Positions 42,822 through 51,404 of a stretch of DNA of 64,000 bases are shown piece by piece; positions within the stretch are counted from its first letter, which is position 1; each line of letters begins with the position of its first letter. The translations under genes were made by a program, and so were the position numbers. The notes below the pieces were generated by a model. The model did no database searches, was not told where the DNA came from, and saw nothing but the letters and a program-made list of their open reading frames with translations. Location: contig CAVXTL010000008.1 of assembly GCA_963764665.1 (NCBI GenBank), positions 1 to 64,000 on the forward strand. The letters run 5' to 3'. Source of the stretch: JACVRW01 sp963764665. GTDB taxonomy: Bacteria > Actinomycetota > Thermoleophilia > Solirubrobacterales > Thermoleophilaceae.

Positions 42822-44003
42822 TCATGGGGCTGTGGCCTGGACCGGGATCAGCTCGGTGATCCGGTCGATCCGCGCCTGCGCGCGGAGCGAGATGGTGTCG
42901 GCGTCGCCGAGGATCCAGACGCGGTTGTAGACCGCCTGCCCGGGGTCGTCCTCGTAACCCGGCTGCACGCTGAGGAAGTAGCTCTCGAGCGCGGGAGGCA
43001 GATCGGCGGCGCGGTCGGTCAGCAACAGGGGCGCGAACACCCCGCGGGTGGCCAGCGACGCCGCCGCGGCGGCGTCCAGCGGCCGCGTGGTGCTGGCCAC
43101 GCTGAAGTTGTAGCCGGGCACCTCCACGCCCCAGCCGAAGTCGCCCTGGCGATAGCGCGCGAACGCGATCGCGTTCTCCACCGGCGTGGGACCGGCCACG
43201 CGATTCACCGAGCCGGCCAGCCCCTTCTGGAGCTGGGCCACGACCTTGTTCGACACCACCTGCTCGGGGCCGAGCACGTAGACGTTGGGACGATCGTGCT
43301 CGCGCAGGGCCTTCCTGATCGGCTCGGGCACCGAGTCGCGCTCGACCGGCAGAGCCGCGTCCCCCGAGCGCGCGGCCCAGGCGGCGGCAGGCGTGGCCCA
43401 CTCGGCGTCCTCGCCGGAGTAGAGCACCACGTTCTGGGAGGGCCGCCCGCGCGCTGCCGAGAAGAAGCGGTCCACCGCCGCGGCCCGCTCGAATGCGTCG
43501 TCGCCCTCGACCACGGCCGTCTTGTAGCCGCTGGGCCGCGCCACGTCGTTCCCGATGCGGATCACCTGCGCGTCCTTCGAGAGGTCCGAGCCGCGCGGCT
43601 CCAGCTGGTCGAGCGTGTCGGATGTGACCGCGGGCAGGCTGCTGCCGTCCGTCAGGAGGATCGGCGCGGCGATCGGTGGGCCCGCGAGCACCGACGCGGC
43701 CACGGCCGACTGCCAGTCGCCGCGGTCCACGAGCACCACGGCCGTGGGCCGGTCGGACTCGGAGGTGGAGGGGAACAGCGCGCTGGCCACGCCCGCGGCG
43801 TCGGCCGCCGCGTCCCCGCCGGCCACCCGGATCGTGTTGCGCGTGCCCGTGTACGGGAAGCCCAGCTTCTCCGCGGCCTGCTCGTCCTCGCTGGAGGCGC
43901 CGGGGCCGCCGGGCTGGGGATCGTCGTCGCCGAGGCTGCATCCGGCGAGGGTGAGCGCTGCTACGGCGAGTATGGCCAGGATCCTGCGCACGGCGGGGCG
44001 CAC
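42822..44003 (-). CDS. Lipoprotein with cell-wall-binding repeat 2 (CWB2)-like domains
   Basis: 393 residues. Signal peptide with lipobox LTLAGC, so lipid-anchored outside. Repeated units of the CWB2 type follow: IRVAGGDAAADAAGVASALFP, NVYVLGPEQVVSNKVVAQL, NRVWILGDADTISLRAQARI, each with the (V/I)xxxGG/GxxxxV pattern. CWB2 domains bind secondary wall polymers in Gram-positive bacteria. The cell wall partner here is unknown. It is divergent from the acyl-CoA dehydrogenase at 44.1 kb. Confidence 0.8.
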   Translation of the reverse strand: MRPAVRRILAILAVAALTLAGCSLGDDDPQPGGPGASSEDEQAAEKLGFPYTGTRNTIRVAGGDAAADAAGVASALFPSTSESDRPTAVVLVDRGDWQSAVAASVLAGPPIAAPILLTDGSSLPAVTSDTLDQLEPRGSDLSKDAQVIRIGNDVARPSGYKTAVVEGDDAFERAAAVDRFFSAARGRPSQNVVLYSGEDAEWATPAAAWAARSGDAALPVERDSVPEPIRKALREHDRPNVYVLGPEQVVSNKVVAQLQKGLAGSVNRVAGPTPVENAIAFARYRQGDFGWGVEVPGYNFSVASTTRPLDAAAAASLATRGVFAPLLLTDRAADLPPALESYFLSVQPGYEDDPGQAVYNRVWILGDADTISLRAQARIDRITELIPVQATAP

Positions 44004-44077
44004 GATAGCTAGGGGCGCGGCGATAGCCGCGGTCCCGCCAGGGCGCCGATCGATGTGCGCTCTGCCGCTTCTAGGGG

Positions 44078-44098
44078 TATGATTGACTGGTCAGTCAA
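44078..44098 (+). promoter_or_regulatory. Promoter -10 (TATGAT) overlapped by the TTGACTG-GT-CAGTCAA operator
   Basis: TATGAT (44078-44083) is a good -10 element. The 16-bp palindrome at 44083-44098 starts on its last base and covers the expected transcription start, an ideal position for a repressor. The arms are identical to those of the operator at 22701-22716. Confidence 0.75.
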
Positions 44099-44122
44099 CC
44101 AGTGCCCGGAGGCGCCCCGACG

Positions 44123-45394
44123 ATGGATTTCAAGCTCAACGAGGAGCAGCTCGAGTTCCAGGAGACCTGCCGCAGGTTCGCTCGCGAGGTCATCCGGCCG
44201 CTCGCGGACAAGTACGACCGCGAGGAGGGCGTGCCGTGGGAGGCCATCCAGGCCGCACGCGAGTGGGGCCTCCACGGGCTCGACCACATCCAGCGGATGG
44301 GGCAGGACCCCGACGGGGTCTACAGCTGCATCTACGCCGAGGAGCTGCACTGGGGCTGCGCTGGCATCGCGCTCGCGATCCAGGGCGGGTCGCTCGCGGC
44401 GGCCGGCATCGCCAGCTCGGGCACGCCCGAGCAGATCGGGCGCTGGGTGCCGGAATGCTTCGGAATGGGCGACGAGATCAAGCTCGGCGCGTACGCCGTG
44501 ACCGAGGCGGGCGCCGGCTCCGACGTCCGCTCGCTCCGCACCACGGCCAAGCTGGACGGCGACGAGTGGGTGCTCAACGGCACCAAGGTCTTCATCACCA
44601 ACGGCGGGATCGCCGACGTGACCGTCGTGGTCGCGACCGTGGATCCCGAGCTCGGGCATCGCGGCCAGGCGTCGTTCGTGGTTCCCAAGGACACCCCCGG
44701 GCTGTCCATGGGCAAGAAGGAGTCCAAGCTGGGCATCCGCGCGTCGCAGACGGCCGAGGTCGTGCTCGAGGACGTCCGGATCCCGATGGAGTACCTGCTG
44801 GGCGGGTACGAGAAGCTCCAGAAGAAGCTCGAGCGCGCACGCGCGGGCCAGTCCTCGGGCCGTGCATCGGGCGCGCTCGCCACGTTCGAGCTCACCCGCC
44901 CGCTGGTGGGCGCGTCGGCGCTCGGCATCGCGCAGGCGGCCTACGAGTGGACGCTCGAATACCTCGAGGACAAGTCCGAGGACGGCGTGCCGCTGCTCGA
45001 GCAGCAGCGGATCCAGCAGACGCTCGCCGACGTGGCCACCGAGATCGAGGCAGCCCGCCTGCTCGTGTGGCGCGCCGCCTGGATGGGACGCAACGGCGTC
45101 CCGATGACCGGGGGCCAGGGCTCGATGTCGAAGCTCAAGGCCGGCGACACCACGATGTGGGCCACCACGACCTTGATGGACCTGGTGGGCCCCTACGCCC
45201 AGACCACGGACTGCCCGCTCGAGAAGTGGTTCCGCGACGCGAAGATCTACCAGCTGTTCGAGGGCACGGCCCAGGTGCAGCGACTGGTGATCTCACGGAT
45301 GCAGCGGGCCGAGTACCAGCGCCGCGTCGAGGAGGCCTCCACCGTGCTGGCGCAGGCGCCGGGCACGCCGCCGGGCGACCCCGTGGCCGCCTAG
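44123..45394 (+). CDS. Acyl-CoA dehydrogenase
   Basis: 423 residues. MDFKLNEEQLEFQETCRRFA is the usual N-terminus; AYAVTEAGAGSDVRSL and LNGTKVFITNGGIAD form the FAD site; the C-terminal QLFEGTAQVQRLVISR is the adenine-binding loop. An insert around EKLQKKLERARAGQS is longer than in typical short-chain enzymes. ATG 44123 has GGAGG ten bases upstream; GTG 44102 is a possible earlier start. The promoter carries the palindrome shared with the thiolase gene, so both are probably induced together by fatty acids. Confidence 0.94.
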   Translation: MDFKLNEEQLEFQETCRRFAREVIRPLADKYDREEGVPWEAIQAAREWGLHGLDHIQRMGQDPDGVYSCIYAEELHWGCAGIALAIQGGSLAAAGIASSGTPEQIGRWVPECFGMGDEIKLGAYAVTEAGAGSDVRSLRTTAKLDGDEWVLNGTKVFITNGGIADVTVVVATVDPELGHRGQASFVVPKDTPGLSMGKKESKLGIRASQTAEVVLEDVRIPMEYLLGGYEKLQKKLERARAGQSSGRASGALATFELTRPLVGASALGIAQAAYEWTLEYLEDKSEDGVPLLEQQRIQQTLADVATEIEAARLLVWRAAWMGRNGVPMTGGQGSMSKLKAGDTTMWATTTLMDLVGPYAQTTDCPLEKWFRDAKIYQLFEGTAQVQRLVISRMQRAEYQRRVEEASTVLAQAPGTPPGDPVAA

Positions 45395-45698
45395 GGCCCG
45401 CCGGCCGGCCGCTCGACAACCGGTCCCGCCGCGGCGGGCGATCTTTGGACCGGCAGCCGTGGCCGGCGCCGCGGCGCCGCGTCACGATTGCCCCATGAAG
45501 GCATCCGTGACTGAACTTCGGCGCGCCGGCGCGGCGCGCCCCCAGAGCAGTCCAGGCGCACGACCCGGCGGCCAGCGGGCGGGCCGGCCGCCGGGTCGCG
45601 CCTGGCTGAACGCTCGCGAGGTCGGCGGGGTCGACCCGCGCTGGGCGCACCTCGGCGTCTCGCACGACTGAGCGGCCGGAGCGCCACAATGGGCGGCG
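45395..45698 (+). other. 304-base spacer with one doubtful short ORF
   Basis: Between an acyl-CoA dehydrogenase and the CtaG-like gene. An ATG at 45495 opens 58 codons to 45671 (MKASVTELRRAGAARPQ and a Pro/Gly/Arg-rich body). Composition is low-complexity and no ribosome binding site or leaderless hexamer is at the right place, so I do not count it as a gene. CACAAT (45685-45690) is the probable -10 of the next gene. Confidence 0.4.
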
Positions 45699-46505
45699 GT
45701 GCCCTTCACCGTCGAACCCGGCGCCGTCGCACTGGTGGCGCTCATGGCCGTGTTGTACGCGCGGGCGGTCTCCACGCTGCGCCGGCGCGGCTATCGGGTC
45801 CCTGTCGGCCAGCAGGCGGCCTGGTGGACAGGCCTCGCGCTCACCACCGCGGGACTCACCGGCCCGGTGGATGCGCTGTCCGAGGACCTCGTGCTTGCCC
45901 ACATGGGCCAGCACCTCCTGATCGCGGACCTGGCCGCGCCGTTTCTCCTGATCGGCCTGCGCTCGCCCGTCTACGCCTTCTACCTGCCGCGGCCGCTGCT
46001 GGTCAGGGTCGCGCGCCTTCACTGGCTGAGGCGCGCCTTCCGCGTGCTGCGGCGCCCGCTCGTGGCGGTGCCCGTGTGGGTGGCGATCCTCTACGGCTGG
46101 CACTTCTCGTTCGCCTTCGTGGCTGCGCTCGAGAACCCCGTGCTCCACGTGATCCAGCACCTCTCGTTCCTCTTCGGGGCGCTGCTCGTCTGGTGGTCGG
46201 TGATCGAGCCGAAGCGCCGGCGCGTGCCGGGCGACCTCTGGAAGGTTCCCTATCTGCTGGGCGCGCGCGTGGCGGGCATGTTCCTCGGGATGGCGCTGAT
46301 CATCCTGCGCGAGCCGGCGTACGCGGAGTACTACGGCGACCGGGCGCGCGAGCATGGCCTCTCACCGCTCACCGACCAGCAGGTGGCCGGCGGCATGATG
46401 CTCGGCCTGGACCTGTTCGTGATGCTGTTCGCCGTCGGGTTCTTCTTCTACCGCTCGGCCCAGGAGCACGACCGCGCCGAGCGAGCCACGGTCGCGGCGG
46501 GCTAG
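45699..46505 (+). CDS. Cytochrome c oxidase assembly protein, CtaG (caa3) family
   Basis: 268 residues, about seven membrane helices. HMGQHLLIADLAAPFLLIG, PVLHVIQHLSFLFGALLVWW and the His-rich loop typical of caa3_CtaG (PF09678) are present. The family is needed for copper insertion into the oxidase; no cox genes are adjacent. GTG 45699 has CACAAT eight bases upstream, so it is probably leaderless. Confidence 0.88.
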   Translation: MPFTVEPGAVALVALMAVLYARAVSTLRRRGYRVPVGQQAAWWTGLALTTAGLTGPVDALSEDLVLAHMGQHLLIADLAAPFLLIGLRSPVYAFYLPRPLLVRVARLHWLRRAFRVLRRPLVAVPVWVAILYGWHFSFAFVAALENPVLHVIQHLSFLFGALLVWWSVIEPKRRRVPGDLWKVPYLLGARVAGMFLGMALIILREPAYAEYYGDRAREHGLSPLTDQQVAGGMMLGLDLFVMLFAVGFFFYRSAQEHDRAERATVAAG

Positions 46506-46778
46506 GCCCGCTGCGCCTCACGCGCGCGCCTCACTTCGGCGTCGCTCTCGGGCGCCAGCGGCGGGATCTGCGTGGGGCCGCCCTCGTGGACGTGCGCCAG
46601 GCGGCATTCACGCTCGCGTGGACCGTCAGCAGCTGCCCCACGTGAACGGGCTGCAGGAAGGTCATCCGGTCGATCGCCGCCGTGACCACGCGCAGGTCCG
46701 AATGCCGCACGGCTGCGATGCCCGCGACCTCGTCGCAGAAGCGCATGATCACGCCGCCGTGGTCAGTACCGAGTGCGA
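46502..46778 (-). pseudogene. Remnant of a hotdog-fold acyl-CoA thioesterase
   Basis: GTDHGGVIMRFCDEVAGIAA and VVTAAIDRMTFLQPVHVGQL are clear acyl-CoA thioesterase (YciA/BFIT-like) sequence. The N-terminal strand before it is missing, the segment that normally carries the SWAE-x-x-x-TGE-type strand is absent, and the C-terminus (GGPTQIPPLAPESDAEVRR) is in another frame. It overlaps the stop of the CtaG-like gene. It looks like a decayed gene reduced by deletion. Confidence 0.7.
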
Positions 46779-46855
46779 GGCTGACGGAGGGCGGGGCTCC
46801 ACGCGGCGCTAGTGTACGGCGCTGGTACCGATTCTCGAGCGTGAAGGAGGGCGAC

Positions 46856-47617
46856 ATGGCAGGACTGGCCGGTCGCATGTCCACGGTCATAAAAGCGAAG
46901 ATCTCGAAGGCCCTCGACCGCGCCGAGGACCCGTCCGAGACGCTCGACTACGGCTACAACAAGCAGGTCGAGCTGCTCCAGAACGTCAAGAAGGGCATCG
47001 CCGACGTGACCACGTCGAAGAAGCGCCTTCAGATGCAGTCCGGGAAGCTCGAGCAGCAGGTGGTCAAGCTCGACACCCAGGCCCGCCAGGCGCTCGCGCA
47101 GGGTCGTGACGATCTTGCCCGTGCCGCGCTCGAGCGCAAGACGGTCGCGCAGACCGAGCTCCAGTCGCTGGACCAGCAGGTGCAGGAGCTTCAGAACCAG
47201 CAGGAGGCGCTCACCGAGAACGAGAAGAAGCTGCGCGTCAAGATCGAGTCCTTCCGCACCAAGAAGGAAGTCATCAAGGCGCAGTACTCCGCGGCCGAGG
47301 CGCAGGTGAAGATCTCCGAGGCCGCCAACGGGGTGGGCGAGGAGATGGCCGACCTGGGGCTCGCGATCCAGCGCGCCGAGGACAAGACCGAGCAGATGCG
47401 CGCCCGCGCGTCCGCGGTCGAGGAGCTGGAGGCGGCCGGGACCTTCGACGACCTGTCGCAGCTCGGCGGCGGCCAGGACGACATCGACCGCGAGCTGGCC
47501 CAGATCGGCGCCGGCGCCCAGGTGGACGACGAGCTGGCGAAGATGAAGGCCGAGCTGGGCACGGGCGGCGGCGACGCCCCCGCGCTCGAGCAGGGCGAAG
47601 AGAAGCCCGCCTCATGA
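46856..47617 (+). CDS. pspA: PspA/IM30 family membrane stress protein
   Basis: 253 residues, almost entirely coiled coil, starting with an amphipathic helix (GRMSTVIKAKISKALDRAEDPSE) that contacts membranes. ETLDYGYNKQVELLQNVKKGIADV is the PspA signature. PspA proteins polymerise on damaged membranes and keep the proton gradient. AAGGAGG precedes ATG at good spacing. The next gene overlaps by four bases and encodes its usual partner PspAA. Confidence 0.93.
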   Translation: MAGLAGRMSTVIKAKISKALDRAEDPSETLDYGYNKQVELLQNVKKGIADVTTSKKRLQMQSGKLEQQVVKLDTQARQALAQGRDDLARAALERKTVAQTELQSLDQQVQELQNQQEALTENEKKLRVKIESFRTKKEVIKAQYSAAEAQVKISEAANGVGEEMADLGLAIQRAEDKTEQMRARASAVEELEAAGTFDDLSQLGGGQDDIDRELAQIGAGAQVDDELAKMKAELGTGGGDAPALEQGEEKPAS

Positions 47618-47898
47618 TCGTCCGCATCTCGGGAGAGGGGCAGTTCAAACTGCCCGACGAGGACGCGGGCCGGCTCAACGAGCTCGACAACCGGGCGGTG
47701 GCCGCCGTGGAGCAGGGCGACGAGACCGGCTTCCGTGAGCTGTGGTCTCAGATGCTCGAGATCGTCGCGACCGACGGAAACAAGATCGACGACGACGAGC
47801 TGGTCGAGTCGGACGTGATCCTGCCCCCTCGCGACGTGAGCTTCAGCGAGGCTCAGGGCGAGTTCACGGGCGACGGCCTGATCCCGGAAGACCACTAG
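47614..47898 (+). CDS. PspA-associated protein PspAA
   Basis: 94 residues. MIVRISGEGQFKLPDEDAGRLNELDNRAV is the PspAA N-terminus, and the C-terminal DDELVESDVILPPRD is also typical. It is known to form a module with PspA, binding it. ATG overlaps the pspA stop (ATGA). Confidence 0.88.
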   Translation: MIVRISGEGQFKLPDEDAGRLNELDNRAVAAVEQGDETGFRELWSQMLEIVATDGNKIDDDELVESDVILPPRDVSFSEAQGEFTGDGLIPEDH

Positions 47899-47965
47899 CC
47901 GGGATAAGGGCGGACTTTCCCGCCCGCGGGAAGGGGAGCGGCCGCGTGCAGCGAATCGGGGCACG

Positions 47966-48559
47966 ATGGCTCAATCCACAAGCGTCCGTGAGTCGGAGGA
48001 GCTGCTGTCCGCCACGGTGGAGGTGTTGGCCGACACGCTCGGCCTTCGCGACGGCGAGACCCGCGACCACTGCACGCGCGTGGTCGAGCTTGCGGCGAGG
48101 CTCGGGCGGCGGCTCGGGCTCAGCGACGAGGAGCTGCGCGAGCTCACCTACGCCGCGCGGGTGCACGACATCGGCAAGGTCGGCGTGCCCGACGCGATCC
48201 TCTACAAGCCGGGACCGCTCGACGAGCTGGAGGCCGAGCTGCTCCACGAGCACTCCGGCTGGGGCGCCGAGCTGGTGGACCGGATCCCAGGCCTGGAGCA
48301 TGTGGCCGAGATCGTGCGCCATCACCACGAGCGCTTCGACGGGCGCGGCTACCCGGACGGCCTGGAGGCCGACGAGAGCCCGCTCGAGAGCCGCATTCTC
48401 GCCGTGGCCGATGCCTACGTGGCGATGAACGAGGACCGCCCCTACAGGCGCGCCCTCTCACCGCAGGGCGTGGCCGGCGAGCTCGAGGCCGGGCGCGCGC
48501 GCCAATTCGACCCCGTGGTGGTCGACGCGCTCGAGGCCGAGCTTCCCCTTCAGCGGTAG
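47966..48559 (+). CDS. HD-GYP domain phosphodiesterase-like protein
   Basis: 197 residues. HD motif in VHDIGKVGVPDAIL and the GYP motif in HHHERFDGRGYPDGLEADESPLESRIL, followed by VADAYVAM, form a full HD-GYP domain. Such proteins hydrolyse c-di-GMP or related cyclic dinucleotides. There is no receiver domain. The window also encodes c-di-AMP machinery, so its true ligand is worth testing. The 3' end overlaps the convergent SDR gene by ten bases. Confidence 0.9.
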   Translation: MAQSTSVRESEELLSATVEVLADTLGLRDGETRDHCTRVVELAARLGRRLGLSDEELRELTYAARVHDIGKVGVPDAILYKPGPLDELEAELLHEHSGWGAELVDRIPGLEHVAEIVRHHHERFDGRGYPDGLEADESPLESRILAVADAYVAMNEDRPYRRALSPQGVAGELEAGRARQFDPVVVDALEAELPLQR

Positions 48560-49473
48560 CCGGTCGGGTCCGGCGGGCGTCCCGCGTCCTGGACCTCCAC
48601 CATGTAGCGCCAGCAGTCGGGCTGGGACCCGTCGAGGTCGGTGAACCCGTACTCGCGTGCGAGGCCGCCTGAGGAGAAGGAGCCGCCGCCCAGCCGTCCG
48701 ACCTCGGGGTCGGCTGCCAGGGCGGCCACCGCGCGGCCCACGAAGCGCGGGGTCTCGGAGATCGCGACGAAGTGCGGGCTGCCTGCCGTCGCCTCCCGCC
48801 AGTTGTCCTCGGTGACCCCGTAGACCTCGAGCATCATCTCCGAGCGCATCCAACCCGGCGTCAGGGCCACGGCCGTGCATCCGTGCGGCTCGAGCTCCTT
48901 GGCCTGCGCGAACGCAAGGCGCAGGACGGACGTCTTGGCGAGGTCGTAGAACGTGGACAGCCGGTAGTTGACCGCGTTGTACTCGAGCGTGCCGTCGGTC
49001 ATCTCGACCACAAGGCCACCCGGGCGGCGGATGAGCAGCGGTAGCGCGAAGTGGCTCGTGATCAGGTGCGTGTCGATGGCGAGCCTGAGCAGCCGCAGGC
49101 CGTCTTCAAGGCCCTGCTCCCAGAGAGGTGTGTTCCACTGGGCCAGGCGCTCGCCGCCCCAGATGTCGTTCACGAGCAGGTCCAGGCGGTCCTGGTCGGC
49201 GTCGATGCGCCGGACGAGAGCCTCCACCTGGGTCGGGTCCAGGTGATCCACCTCGACCGCGATGCCGGTGCCGCCGGCGGCGTCGACGAGCTCGGCGGTC
49301 TCCTCGATCGTCTCCGGCCGGTCGTACTCCGAGCGCCTCTCCCTCGTGGTGCGGCCGGTGCAGTAGACGGTCGCGCCGGCTTCTCCCAGCGCGACCGCCG
49401 TGCCCCTCCCGGCTCCACGGGTTGCGCCTGCCACGAGAGCCACCTTGCCGGTGAGCGGAGCGGATGCGTTCAT
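48550..49473 (-). CDS. Short-chain dehydrogenase/reductase
   Basis: 307 residues. The cofactor loop is VAGATRGAGRGTA (TGxxxGxG-type), and the catalytic YxxxK is YDLAKTSVLRLA, with Ser in the preceding strand less certain. The C-terminus ends with GFTDLDGSQPDCWRY, typical of a group of SDRs of unknown substrate. It overlaps the EamA gene by four bases (ATGA), suggesting an operon with it. Confidence 0.9.
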   Translation of the reverse strand: MNASAPLTGKVALVAGATRGAGRGTAVALGEAGATVYCTGRTTRERRSEYDRPETIEETAELVDAAGGTGIAVEVDHLDPTQVEALVRRIDADQDRLDLLVNDIWGGERLAQWNTPLWEQGLEDGLRLLRLAIDTHLITSHFALPLLIRRPGGLVVEMTDGTLEYNAVNYRLSTFYDLAKTSVLRLAFAQAKELEPHGCTAVALTPGWMRSEMMLEVYGVTEDNWREATAGSPHFVAISETPRFVGRAVAALAADPEVGRLGGGSFSSGGLAREYGFTDLDGSQPDCWRYMVEVQDAGRPPDPTGYR

Positions 49474-50396
49474 CGTGCCTCCATCTGGGGTGTCAGTCGA
49501 CTGCCGACCTCGGCCGGCGCCCGCGCGCTGAGCAGGAGCACCGCGGCGATCACGAGGCCTCCGCCGGCCAGCTGTATCGCGCTCAGGGACTCACCGAACG
49601 CCAGGTACGCCAGCAGGACGGTGGTCACAGGCTCGGCCGTCGAGAGGATCGAGGCCGTGGTCGGCCCCACTCGCCGAAGCCCGGCGAAGAACAGGCCCAC
49701 GGCGCCGACGGTGGACACCACGGCGATGCCGGCGAGCCACCCGAAGCCCTCCGCGCTCACGTCGCCCAGGTGGATCTGGCCGCCAGCCGCCCCGGCGAGC
49801 GTGAGCGTGGTGGCCGCGCCGGTGCACACCAGGGCGCTCAGGATCAGCGGCCCCACGCGCTCGGCCACGCCCTCCGAGCTGAGGATGTAGATGCTGTACA
49901 CGCCGGCCGCCGTCAGCCCCAGAAGCGTTCCGACCGGGTCGAGCGCGCCCGCCGCGGCTCCGGCGAGAACGAGGAACAGACCGGCCGACGCGAGCACGAG
50001 GGCGCCGGTGGTGCGACGGCTGGCCTGCTCGCGGCCCAGCGCGATGGCGGCGACCGTGACGATCGCGGGGAACGTGTAGAGCAGGAGGGACAGGAGCGAC
50101 GCGTCCAGCCGCTCGAGTGCGCTGAAGAAGGCCCCCGCCTGCGTGCTGTAGCCGATGCCGCCGAGCGCGAGCGCGATGGCGAGGTCACGGCGGGAGAGCG
50201 TGCGCATGCGCCGAAGCGCGCCCGTGGCGGCCACGAGCACCCAGAAGAGCACGGCAGCGATCAGGAAGCGCACGGACAGGAGGGTGCCCACGGTCGCGCC
50301 CTCGTCGTACGCGAGCTTGCCGAAGATCGCCATCGCGCCGAACGCGACGGCCGATGCGAGACAGAGGAGGGCGCCGGTGGATGGCACGAGCCGCAT
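49470..50396 (-). CDS. EamA/DMT-superfamily transporter
   Basis: 308 residues with ten membrane helices in two EamA repeats (SAVAFGAMAIFGKLAYDEGA and FAGLRRVGPTTASILSTAEPV at the equivalent place). The family exports amino acids or metabolites. It is divergent from a LysR regulator, with four copies of TTCAG in the shared region; the EamA-SDR operon is the probable target. Confidence 0.9.
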   Translation of the reverse strand: MRLVPSTGALLCLASAVAFGAMAIFGKLAYDEGATVGTLLSVRFLIAAVLFWVLVAATGALRRMRTLSRRDLAIALALGGIGYSTQAGAFFSALERLDASLLSLLLYTFPAIVTVAAIALGREQASRRTTGALVLASAGLFLVLAGAAAGALDPVGTLLGLTAAGVYSIYILSSEGVAERVGPLILSALVCTGAATTLTLAGAAGGQIHLGDVSAEGFGWLAGIAVVSTVGAVGLFFAGLRRVGPTTASILSTAEPVTTVLLAYLAFGESLSAIQLAGGGLVIAAVLLLSARAPAEVGSRLTPQMEAR

Positions 50397-50412
50397 CCTG
50401 ATTCCTCCAAGC

Positions 50413-50453
50413 TTCAGAAGCGATTCAGATTTCTGAACAGCATTCAGTAGGGT
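50413..50453. promoter_or_regulatory. LysR-type binding region with phased TTCAG half-sites
   Basis: TTCAG occurs at 50413-50417, 50424-50428 and 50443-50447, and in reverse (CTGAA) at 50433-50437; the middle two form the palindrome TTCAG-ATTT-CTGAA. Spacing of 9-11 bases places all on one helix face. TAGGGT (50448-50453) follows, six bases before the LysR ATG. Confidence 0.7.
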
Positions 50454-50459
50454 TGCTTA

Positions 50460-51404
50460 ATGCTCGACCTGCGCCGCCTGCGCCTGCTCCACGAGCTGAA
50501 CGAGCGAGGCACGATCGCCGCCGTGGCGGATGCGCTGCAGTTCACGCCCTCCGCGGTCTCGCAGCAGCTGGCGGTGCTCGAGCGCGAGGCCGGCGTGCCC
50601 CTGCTCGAGCGAGCCGGGCGCGGCGTGCGGCTCACCGACGCCGCGCTCGTGCTCGTGGGCCACGCCGAGGCTCTGCTCGACCGAGCCGACCTCGCCGAGG
50701 CCGAGCTTGCCCGGGCGGTGGGCGACGTGGCCGGGCGGGGGAGGATCGCCACGTTCCAGTCCGGAGCGCTGCGCCTGGCCGTGCCGGCCATGCGCGCGCT
50801 GGCGCGGGACGCGCCCGCCCTGCGTTGCGAGCTCGTGGAGGCCGAGCCCGAGCAGGCGCTGCCCGCGCTCGCGCTGGGCGACGTGGACCTCGTCCTGGCC
50901 GACGAGTGGGAGCACCAGCCGCACTCTCGGCCCGCCGGTGTGCACCGCGACGACCTGCACCGCGACCTGGTGCACATCGTGCTCCCCGAGGGGCATCCCG
51001 CCGCCAGCCGGCACGGCCGCGAGATGCCGCTGGCAGAGCTCGTCGGCGAGGTGTGGACGACAGGCCATCGCGGCACCGCCTGGGCGGAGATGACCCAGCG
51101 CACCTGCCGTCAGCTCGGCGGCTTCGACCCCAACATCAGTCACCGCACCAACGACGCCGTCGTGAGCCTCGGGCTGGTGGCCAAGGGCCTGGCCGTGACG
51201 CTGCTGCCCGAGCTCGTGGACCCGGCCGCCCATCCCGGTGTGGTGGCGCGCGCCATCGCGGACGCGCCCGTGCAGCGGACGATCTTCGCGGCCACTCGCA
51301 CAGCCGACGCCCACCGTCCCTCCGTCCGGGCGCTGCTCGCCGCCGTCCGGGCCGCCGCGGATGGGCTCGGCTCACCTACGGGGCCGTGGGAACTCCCGGG
51401 CTGA
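50460..51404 (+). CDS. LysR-family transcriptional regulator
   Basis: 314 residues. N-terminal helix-turn-helix (GTIAAVADALQFTPSAVSQQLAVLEREAGVPLLER) and a periplasmic-binding-type effector domain (IATFQSGALRLAVPAMRALA). ATG at 50460 follows TAGGGT by six bases: leaderless. It probably autoregulates and controls the divergent EamA-SDR operon. Its 3' end overlaps the flavoprotein gene by 29 bases, tail to tail. Confidence 0.93.
   Translation: MLDLRRLRLLHELNERGTIAAVADALQFTPSAVSQQLAVLEREAGVPLLERAGRGVRLTDAALVLVGHAEALLDRADLAEAELARAVGDVAGRGRIATFQSGALRLAVPAMRALARDAPALRCELVEAEPEQALPALALGDVDLVLADEWEHQPHSRPAGVHRDDLHRDLVHIVLPEGHPAASRHGREMPLAELVGEVWTTGHRGTAWAEMTQRTCRQLGGFDPNISHRTNDAVVSLGLVAKGLAVTLLPELVDPAAHPGVVARAIADAPVQRTIFAATRTADAHRPSVRALLAAVRAAADGLGSPTGPWELPG

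Noticed and set aside
45495..45671. 58-codon open frame
   Set aside because: Low-complexity Pro/Gly/Arg protein, no translation signal at the right distance, no homology apparent.
48550..49473. Large plus-strand frames opposite the SDR and EamA genes (48.7-50.4 kb)
   Set aside because: Shadow frames; the minus-strand genes have cofactor loops and regular membrane helices.
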